DNA of 7,106 nt, from contig RGQW01000089.1 in assembly GCA_010029945.1 (NCBI GenBank), forward strand, positions 1 through 7,106, in the 5' to 3' direction. The first letter of the stretch is position 1, and every line of letters starts with the position of its first letter. Source of the stretch: Actinomycetota bacterium (lineage in GTDB: Bacteria; Actinomycetota; Actinomycetes; S36-B12). A program made the position numbers and the translations under genes. Positions 1 to 4,758 of this stretch are shown in pieces. The notes beneath the pieces were generated by a model. That model ran no database searches, was not told the origin of the DNA, and saw only the letters and a program-made list of their open reading frames with translations.

Positions 1-927
1 TTCGAGTTCCTAACCGGCGGAGATTGCGCGTCGGCTGCCATTCAATACTCCGTCTTGCCATCGAGCTTTTCCCTGGGGAACGTCTCAACGGGGGTCGACC
101 AAACCCGCATGGTGATCGATGGCATCACCGAGCGGCTCTTGGCGATGGACCCGTCTGAGCGTCCCCGGTTCTACCTATTCGGAGAATCCCTGGGATCGCA
201 GGTGAGCGAAGGGATGTTCGAGGGGACGTGGACCTACGGGCCGCCGGGCGCGAAGGTCGATTACGCGCTGTGGATCGGAACACCGTCGGCGACCAAGTGG
301 CGCAAGCAGTTGTGGGGCGAGCGTTCGATCACTGAGGTCCCCGACGTGGGTCCGGACGGCATCTACCTTCCGCGGACCATTCGCGACTGGCTGAATCTCT
401 CTGAGGACGAGCGGACGCAGGTCCGGTACCTGCTTCTGCAAAACGGGGACGACCCCATCCCAAAGTTCGGCAGCCAACTCTTGTGGCGTCGGCCCGACTG
501 GTTGGGACCAGAGCGCCCCGTCGGTTCTCCGCAACACACGCACTGGGTTCCCGGCGCGACGTTCTTGATGACGTTCATCGACATGCTCAACGCGCTCACG
601 CCCGTTCCCGGTGTGTTTGCTCAAGGTGGCCACGACTATCGCGAGATTCTTCCCAGCGCGCTCAGCCAGACCTGGCGACTTCCGGCATCCGATGAGCAGA
701 TGGATGCGATGAACCGGGTGATGCGCGAGCGGGAACTCGCCTGGGAGTTGTATCGGGCGTGGTCGGCGGCTTCGGCCGAAGAGCCCGGCAAGCAGGCTGA
801 GGCCCGGGCGAAGGTCCTGGCGAAGGCATCGCAGTACGTGGAGTCCGACGTCGACGAGGCACGCTTGATCGAGCTCGTCGATCGCGCATTGCCGCGCCGT
901 GCCGCGGCTCTTCGCGCCCTGGCATAG
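1..927 (+). CDS. Alpha/beta-hydrolase of the Abhydrolase_9 family, 3' part (5' end outside window)
   Basis: The open frame runs in from the left edge, giving 308 residues before a TAG stop. The true start lies upstream: the frame is open to base 1, and residues 1-20, including the typical AIQYSVLPS segment, already match the family, so the TTG at 55 is not a start. The nucleophile elbow GESLG is at residues 61-65 (Ser63, bases 187-189). The acid is probably Asp151 in NGDDPI, and the base His211 in GGHDYR. The segment LLWRRPDWLGPERP after the acid is also typical. Known members (PF10081, usually with a membrane-spanning N-terminal domain, PF15420) are bacterial proteins of unknown substrate; that N-terminal part would lie outside this window. 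After His211 there are about 97 more residues, the last 80 or so rich in Ala, Glu and Arg and probably helical, which looks longer than usual. The fold assignment is firm; the substrate is unknown. Confidence 0.9.
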   Translation, partial: FEFLTGGDCASAAIQYSVLPSSFSLGNVSTGVDQTRMVIDGITERLLAMDPSERPRFYLFGESLGSQVSEGMFEGTWTYGPPGAKVDYALWIGTPSATKWRKQLWGERSITEVPDVGPDGIYLPRTIRDWLNLSEDERTQVRYLLLQNGDDPIPKFGSQLLWRRPDWLGPERPVGSPQHTHWVPGATFLMTFIDMLNALTPVPGVFAQGGHDYREILPSALSQTWRLPASDEQMDAMNRVMRERELAWELYRAWSAASAEEPGKQAEARAKVLAKASQYVESDVDEARLIELVDRALPRRAAALRALA

Positions 928-969
928 CCGCAGCTCACGCGCGGACTATCCGCCTATCCACGTCCGATA

Positions 970-1002
970 AGCAGCCGATCAGCAGTCGATCGGCGATTGA
1001 TC
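970..1002. repeat. Period-11 degenerate tandem repeat in the convergent intergenic gap
   Basis: AGCAGCCGATC (970-980) is followed directly by AGCAGTCGATC (981-991), ten of eleven bases identical, and then by a weaker third unit at 992-1002 (seven of eleven matching unit 2). The YYGAT core occurs at 964-968, 975-979, 986-990 and 997-1001, exactly 11 bases apart each time, with the first copy lying just before the listed repeat. The repeat also creates the 7-bp inverted repeat annotated separately. Function unknown. Confidence 0.6.
974..994. terminator. Possible bidirectional terminator hairpin between convergent genes
   Basis: GCCGATC (974-980) and GATCGGC (988-994) form a perfect 7-bp stem with a 7-base loop. 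It lies 47 bases past the stop of the hydrolase gene and 10 bases past the stop of the minus-strand CoA ligase, so it could end both transcripts. A second, weaker hairpin, GATTGA/TCAATC with a 3-base loop, spans 995-1009 and covers the tandem stop codons of the ligase. Neither has a T-tract, which is common for actinobacterial terminators but weakens the call. Confidence 0.4.
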
Positions 1003-1003
1003 A

Positions 1004-3091
1004 TCAATCCGAGGACGCGCCCCATTGTTCGGGGTCCTCGACGACGATCAATGCGTCCACCGCCACTGCCCCGTTGGGCCCCAGAATGAGCGGGTTGATG
1101 TCGGCCTCCACGATCGTCGGGTGATCCATCGCGAGACGCGAGAGCACCAAAACCGTATACACGATGGCGTCGAAGGTTTCCTCTGTCGTTAACTTCGACA
1201 GCCCCGGCGCCCGGCGAACTAGGCGAACAGCTTGGTCGTGGGTCAAGGGAGCCAGGGACGTCGCCGTCAGGGACAACGCCTCGGCGTACCGGCCTCCGAT
1301 ACCTACGGCCACCACCGGGCCGTAGTGAGGATCACGTGTCATTCCGCAGATCACTTCCGGACCGGACGCGACTTCTTGCGCTACCAGCACCGATCCCCCG
1401 AATGCCTGGGTCGCGACCGACACTTCCTCGGCGGAGTTAAGTCCGAGGGCGACGCCACCCACGGTGGCTTTGTGGGCGGGTCCATTCATCTTGACGACGA
1501 CGGGGAATCCCAAGTCCTGGGCCGCGGCGACGGCTTCCTCGGGTCCCTCGGCCAGGCGTCGGTCCGCCATCGGGATGCCGTAGCGCTCCATGATCTCCGC
1601 GGATTCGTGTTCGGTCAAAGCGCCAGGACGCAGCAGGTCGGACACGTCCACCTCGTCGTGGGGGTCGAGGTCGCGGGCAGTGAAGGGGTGCCACGCCGAG
1701 ACCGCGGCGAGCGCCTCCACCGACGCGCGGGTCCCTCGCAGCAGGGCGACACCGTGCGCTGCGGCGAAACTCGCGATCCGACGCGGCGGATCGGTGACGT
1801 GCACGGTGGTCACGGCCGGAAAGATGCGGCGGTCCTTCGTCGCCTGCGCCAGTCCCTTCACGATGGCCAGACACCAATCGTTCTCCGCGTCACCCCGGTA
1901 TTGGGTGATGTCCACCTGGGCCAGCAGGACATCGAACTCACCCGAATGCGCCATTAATTCCAGCGATTCCGGGAAGACCACTTCTGTTTCATCGACCATC
2001 CACGCGTCCAGTGGGTTGGCGGGGTTCAAAAAGTTGGGAAAGCGTTCCTGGAGAGAGGCCACGAGCTCATACGGCATCGGAGGAAATTCGAGTCCGGTGG
2101 GCTCTGCGGCATCGGCGAGCATTCCGCACTCGCCTCCGGATTCGGAGATCGCTCCAAGCCGCACACCCGTGGGCCACTTGGGCTGCCCCAAGATTTCCAG
2201 TGCTTCCATGAAGGTCGAGGTGTCGGTTACTTCGATTCCGCCGTGGTGGTGAATGAAGTTGGAGAACGCAACGCTGGAACCGACCATGGCTCCCGTGTGA
2301 GCCAACGCGGCTTGTGCTGCAACGCGCGAACGACCAACCTTTAAGCACACCACCGGCTTGCCCGCTTCCGCGCAGGCGCGCAGCCCGTCAGCGAAGGCTT
2401 CCGGTCGGCGCACCGTCTCGACGAACAGTCCGATGGCTTCGGTCTGCGGATCCTCGGCCAAACCCATCAGCAGGTCGGCGGCGTCTCGATTGCCTTCCGA
2501 GCCGGTGGAGAAGACCGCGCGAAACCCGATCCGCGGACCGCAGTTGAGCATGGCGTCCGCAATCGAACCCGATTGGGCGATCACCGAGACATGTCCGCGT
2601 CGAAACGTCTTGGGTACGTTCGCGACGTACATGGACCCTCCATTGGGGACGGCCATGCCCATGCAATTCGGCCCGAGAATCGCCGCGTCGTAAGAGTCGG
2701 CGAGTTCTAGGACCGCAGCGATCGCGTCCGACGCGTGAGCACCGGATTCGGCGCCGAGCCCCGGGAGGACGAAGGCCCGAATCCCGAACTCCAGAGCCTC
2801 GCGCATCACCTCCACGATCGCTTGATGCCCGACCAACATGAGCGCGCAGTCGGGCACTTCCGGCAATTCACGCACCGACGTGTAAACGTCCTCACCGAGA
2901 ATCGACTCACCGGAGGGATGCACGAGGTATGCCCTGCCCCCGCCGGCGATGGCTTCGGCGACGACGTTGCGCCGGCGCTCGTTGGCCCCGATGACAACGA
3001 CGCAGTCGGGGTCGATCAGACCGGTGACGTCCCGATGGGCGATGCGCTCTTCGACGAGCGGTGGTTCGAGGGACGGCAGAGCAGTAGACAT
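1004..3091 (-). CDS. Acyl-CoA synthetase, NDP-forming (acetate--CoA ligase ADP-forming family), single-chain
   Basis: This 695-residue protein has the three parts of the ADP-forming acyl-CoA synthetase superfamily in one chain. Residues about 25-150 are the CoA-binding Rossmann domain (VVVIGAN at 31-37, ILGPNCMGM at 138-146). Residues about 165-470 are the succinyl-CoA-ligase-like part, with AQSGS at 172-176, the STGSEGN segment at 195-201, and AHTGAMVGS at 264-272, where His265 matches the phosphohistidine of the family. Residues about 485-690 are an ATP-grasp domain (YGIP, FPVVVKM with Lys534, HKATVGGVALGL, GPVVAVGIGG, EADINPL at 662-668). These enzymes convert an organic acid, CoA and ATP into acyl-CoA, ADP and phosphate, or the reverse, in the cytoplasm. 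No GNAT domain is fused, so it is not a Pat-type lysine acetyltransferase. The acid substrate cannot be read from sequence. The ATG at 3091 has a GGGGG run only 4 bases upstream, a poor ribosome binding site. Two TGA codons in a row end the frame (1004-1006, 1001-1003). It is divergent from the reductase gene. Confidence 0.93.
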   Translation of the reverse strand: MSTALPSLEPPLVEERIAHRDVTGLIDPDCVVVIGANERRRNVVAEAIAGGGRAYLVHPSGESILGEDVYTSVRELPEVPDCALMLVGHQAIVEVMREALEFGIRAFVLPGLGAESGAHASDAIAAVLELADSYDAAILGPNCMGMAVPNGGSMYVANVPKTFRRGHVSVIAQSGSIADAMLNCGPRIGFRAVFSTGSEGNRDAADLLMGLAEDPQTEAIGLFVETVRRPEAFADGLRACAEAGKPVVCLKVGRSRVAAQAALAHTGAMVGSSVAFSNFIHHHGGIEVTDTSTFMEALEILGQPKWPTGVRLGAISESGGECGMLADAAEPTGLEFPPMPYELVASLQERFPNFLNPANPLDAWMVDETEVVFPESLELMAHSGEFDVLLAQVDITQYRGDAENDWCLAIVKGLAQATKDRRIFPAVTTVHVTDPPRRIASFAAAHGVALLRGTRASVEALAAVSAWHPFTARDLDPHDEVDVSDLLRPGALTEHESAEIMERYGIPMADRRLAEGPEEAVAAAQDLGFPVVVKMNGPAHKATVGGVALGLNSAEEVSVATQAFGGSVLVAQEVASGPEVICGMTRDPHYGPVVAVGIGGRYAEALSLTATSLAPLTHDQAVRLVRRAPGLSKLTTEETFDAIVYTVLVLSRLAMDHPTIVEADINPLILGPNGAVAVDALIVVEDPEQWGASSD

Positions 3092-3227
3092 CAGACCCCC
3101 AGTGCCTGGGCGGGCACCCCATCAAGAGCACCCACAAAGTGACGTTCGGACAACGATGCGGTTATGTCACAGGCACCGGCGGAAGTATCAGTACGGGCGA
3201 CGCTGTCAGGAGGAAGCCGGCCTCATA

Positions 3228-3256
3228 AGAGTAAATCGCCGCAGGCGTGGACACAA
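3228..3256 (-). promoter_or_regulatory. Candidate promoter for the CoA ligase gene
   Basis: On the minus strand there is TTGTGT (3256-3251) as a -35, a 17-base spacer, and TACTCT (3233-3228) as a -10 of the actinobacterial TAnnnT type. Transcription would start near 3221 and leave a leader of about 130 bases. The leader ends in a small hairpin, GTGCC/GGCAC at 3102-3117, just before the start codon. The -35 overlaps the -35 of the plus-strand promoter. Both elements match the consensus at only three of six bases, so this is a tentative call. Confidence 0.3.
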
Positions 3257-3275
3257 GCCCGAGTTCGGCTAGCGT
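3248..3275 (+). promoter_or_regulatory. Promoter of the reductase-thioesterase operon, probably leaderless
   Basis: TGGACA (3248-3253) matches the TTGACA -35 at five of six bases. After a 16-base spacer comes TAGCGT (3270-3275), a TAnnnT -10 box. Six bases follow before the ATG at 3282, so the predicted transcription start coincides with the A of the start codon. No Shine-Dalgarno sequence precedes that ATG. Together these suggest a leaderless mRNA, a common arrangement in actinomycetes. Confidence 0.55.
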
Positions 3276-3281
3276 TTGTCT

Positions 3282-4244
3282 ATGCATGCGATCTATGCCG
3301 CGGGAATCGACCGCGAGAATCCCCTTTCCGTCCTCGAGATCGGCGACGTCGAGCCGGTAGAAACGCCCGACGATTGGGTCGACGTCGAGGTCAAGGCGAT
3401 GAGCCTGAACCATCACGACGTCTGGGCGCTCAAGGGACAGGCGCTTCGCGAGGAGCTGGTGCCGATGATTCTCGGCACCGACGCCGCCGGGATCGGCCCC
3501 GACGGCTCGTCGGTGGTGGTGCACGCGGTGATCGGCTCACCCGTCGACGGTGACGAGACACTTGATCCCAAGCGCTCGCTGCTCAGCGAGAGGTACTCCG
3601 GCACCTTCGCCGAGCGAGTCCGCGTGCCAGCCGACAACCTCATTCCCTTGCCCGCCGGCTTCAGTTTCGAGCAGGCGAGCTGTCTTCCGACGGCCTACCT
3701 GACCGCGTACCGGATGCTGACCACCAAGGCATCAGCGACGGCCGGTCAGACGATCCTGGTGCAGGGAGCCGGCGGAGGCGTCGCCACCGCAGCCATCGTG
3801 TTGGGCAAAGCGATGGGGTGCCGCGTGTGGGTCACCTCCCGCGACGAGCAGAAGGGGGAATGGGCTGTCGGCATCGGTGCCGACGAGGCCTTTCCCACCG
3901 GGGAACGCCTTCCCGACAAGGTCGATGCCGTGATCGAGACGGTGGGCGAGGCAACCTGGGATCACTCGTTGAAGTCGCTGCGCCCCGGCGGGATCATCGT
4001 GGTGTCCGGGGCGACTTCTGGGCCGATGCCGCCGGCGCAACTGAACCGCGTCTTCTTCCTCCAGCTCACCGTCGCTGGTTCGACCATGGGAACGGCCCAA
4101 GAATTCCGTCAACTCATCGACCTCATGTCCCAGCAGCAGATTTCCCCCATCATCGATCGGACCTTGCCGATGGCCGATGCGCGCGAGGGATTCGCGGCGA
4201 TGAACGAGGGCACCGTTCGGGGCAAGATCGTCTTGACCCGCTGA
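3282..4244 (+). CDS. Zinc-free MDR reductase (quinone oxidoreductase-like, zinc-binding dehydrogenase superfamily)
   Basis: This 320-residue protein belongs to the medium-chain dehydrogenase/reductase superfamily. Residues 1-125 form the GroES-like catalytic domain (SLNHHDVWALKG at 41-52, ILGTDAAG at 63-70, SGTFAERVRVPADNL at 106-120). The nucleotide-binding Rossmann part follows, with QGAGGGVATAA at 161-171. Ser186 and Arg187 after the second strand (VTSR) favour NADP(H) over NAD(H). The conserved end is GKIVLTR. Catalytic and structural zinc ligands are absent: the protein has only two cysteines (134, 180), and Asn43 stands in the LNHHD motif where alcohol dehydrogenases carry Cys. It therefore probably reduces an enone, quinone or enoyl-type substrate by hydride transfer from NADPH, but the substrate is unknown. 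A TTG at 3276 is a possible alternative start; the ATG is preferred because the promoter places the mRNA start there. It is followed after one base by the thioesterase-like gene. Confidence 0.92.
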   Translation: MHAIYAAGIDRENPLSVLEIGDVEPVETPDDWVDVEVKAMSLNHHDVWALKGQALREELVPMILGTDAAGIGPDGSSVVVHAVIGSPVDGDETLDPKRSLLSERYSGTFAERVRVPADNLIPLPAGFSFEQASCLPTAYLTAYRMLTTKASATAGQTILVQGAGGGVATAAIVLGKAMGCRVWVTSRDEQKGEWAVGIGADEAFPTGERLPDKVDAVIETVGEATWDHSLKSLRPGGIIVVSGATSGPMPPAQLNRVFFLQLTVAGSTMGTAQEFRQLIDLMSQQQISPIIDRTLPMADAREGFAAMNEGTVRGKIVLTR

Positions 4245-4245
4245 C

Positions 4246-4632
4246 ATGCACGTCGGTCAATACCGCGTCCGCTACCGCGACGTCTACTCCGCAGGCGTTG
4301 TCCTGAACGCTCGCTATCTCGACATCTGCGACGAAGCCTTCACCGAATTCTTCCGAGCCCTGGGGTTCACTTCCGCGGACCTCTCGGCGGTGCCTTTCCA
4401 TGGCGCTCTCGCACACATGGACGCAACGTTCGCGAGCACCAGCACCGTCGATGACGTCCTCGACATGGATGTGGTCTGCGAGCGGGTGGGCTCTTCGAGC
4501 CTTGTCCTGGTGTACACGCTCACGCGCGACGACCAGAAAGTTTTTCAAGGAGTCGCGCGATACGTGAACGTCGACGAGTCGGGGACACCGACACCCATTC
4601 CCGACGCCCTGCGCACGGCGCTTGCCGGCTGA
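4246..4632 (+). CDS. Hotdog-fold acyl-CoA thioesterase-like protein (4HBT/YbgC type)
   Basis: This 128-residue protein has the size and layout of single-domain 4-hydroxybenzoyl-CoA thioesterase relatives. The N-terminal signature runs from YRVRYRDVYSAGVVLNARYL (residues 6-25) into the long hotdog helix (DICDEAFTEFFRALG). The later strands include DATFASTSTVDDVLDMDV (59-76) and SSLVLVYTLTRDDQKVFQGVARYVNVD. Active family members hydrolyse acyl-CoA thioesters, and many carry an Asp two residues after the first acidic residue (D-x-D-x-x-G). Here that position is Tyr14 (RDVYSAG), so catalysis may be altered or lost; Asp12 is retained. The ATG lies one base after the TGA of the reductase gene and has no clear Shine-Dalgarno sequence, which suggests translational coupling by reinitiation. 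The frame ends Leu-Ala-Gly-stop, and these four codons are then repeated. Fold certain, activity uncertain. Confidence 0.88.
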   Translation: MHVGQYRVRYRDVYSAGVVLNARYLDICDEAFTEFFRALGFTSADLSAVPFHGALAHMDATFASTSTVDDVLDMDVVCERVGSSSLVLVYTLTRDDQKVFQGVARYVNVDESGTPTPIPDALRTALAG

Positions 4633-4644
4633 CTGGCCGGCTGA
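4621..4644 (+). repeat. 12-bp tandem duplication of the last three codons plus stop
   Basis: CTTGCCGGCTGA (4621-4632) is followed directly by CTGGCCGGCTGA (4633-4644), eleven of twelve bases identical and in the same frame. It reads Leu-Ala-Gly-stop twice, so the second unit is a backup stop. The two GCCGGC blocks (4624-4629 and 4636-4641) can pair across a 6-base loop and might act as a weak terminator. Confidence 0.7.
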
Positions 4645-4667
4645 CCAGCTGATATCGCACCGACGAC

Positions 4668-4691
4668 ACCCTTTACCGGCGTCCGAAGGGT
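4668..4691. promoter_or_regulatory. Inverted repeat just upstream of the trehalose gene promoter
   Basis: ACCCTT (4668-4673) and AAGGGT (4686-4691) form a 6-bp inverted repeat with a 12-base loop. It lies 12 bases before the -10 box at 4703, so it covers the place where a -35 element would sit. It could be an operator for the trehalose gene or the terminator of the preceding operon. The sequence alone does not decide between these. Confidence 0.3.
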
Positions 4692-4702
4692 CATCCGCCC
4701 CG

Positions 4703-4708
4703 TATGCT
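4703..4708 (+). promoter_or_regulatory. Candidate -10 box for the trehalose gene
   Basis: TATGCT matches TATAAT at four of six positions. No convincing -35 is seen 16-18 bases upstream, so activator help or an alternative sigma factor is possible; no clean SigB-type or ECF-type pair was found. Transcription would start near 4715, downstream of the in-frame ATG at 4711, which supports the ATG at 4759 as the true start and gives a leader of about 44 bases. Confidence 0.4.
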
Positions 4709-4740
4709 GAATGCGTTCACACGCGAGCAAGCTACCCAGC

Positions 4741-4747
4741 GAGGAGG
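4741..4747 (+). promoter_or_regulatory. Ribosome binding site deciding the trehalose gene start
   Basis: GAGGAGG lies 11 bases before the ATG at 4759, slightly long spacing but a strong Shine-Dalgarno match. It falls inside the longer frame that opens at the ATG at 4711, so it argues for the downstream start. Confidence 0.65.
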
Positions 4748-4758
4748 CGACGCGCTCC

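Noticed and set aside
175..633. A 152-residue minus-strand open frame opposite the hydrolase gene
   Set aside because: The plus strand carries the full catalytic triad of Abhydrolase_9 in this stretch; the minus frame has no recognisable motif.
1232..1957. A 241-residue plus-strand open frame opposite the CoA ligase gene
   Set aside because: It lies wholly antisense to a well-supported gene, has no family signature, and has the Arg/Gly/His-rich composition typical of shadow frames in high-GC DNA.
3143..3155. CGTT/AACG inverted repeat in the divergent region as an operator
   Set aside because: The arms are only four bases long and expected by chance; no regulator gene is nearby to support it.
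3162..3524. A 120-residue minus-strand open frame spanning the divergent control region
   Set aside because: It overlaps the conserved N-terminus of the reductase on the other strand and shows no family motif.
4711..4758. An upstream ATG that would lengthen the trehalose enzyme by 16 residues
   Set aside because: The extra residues do not resemble OtsA N-termini, the ribosome binding site lies within them, and the candidate -10 box at 4703 would start transcription past this ATG.
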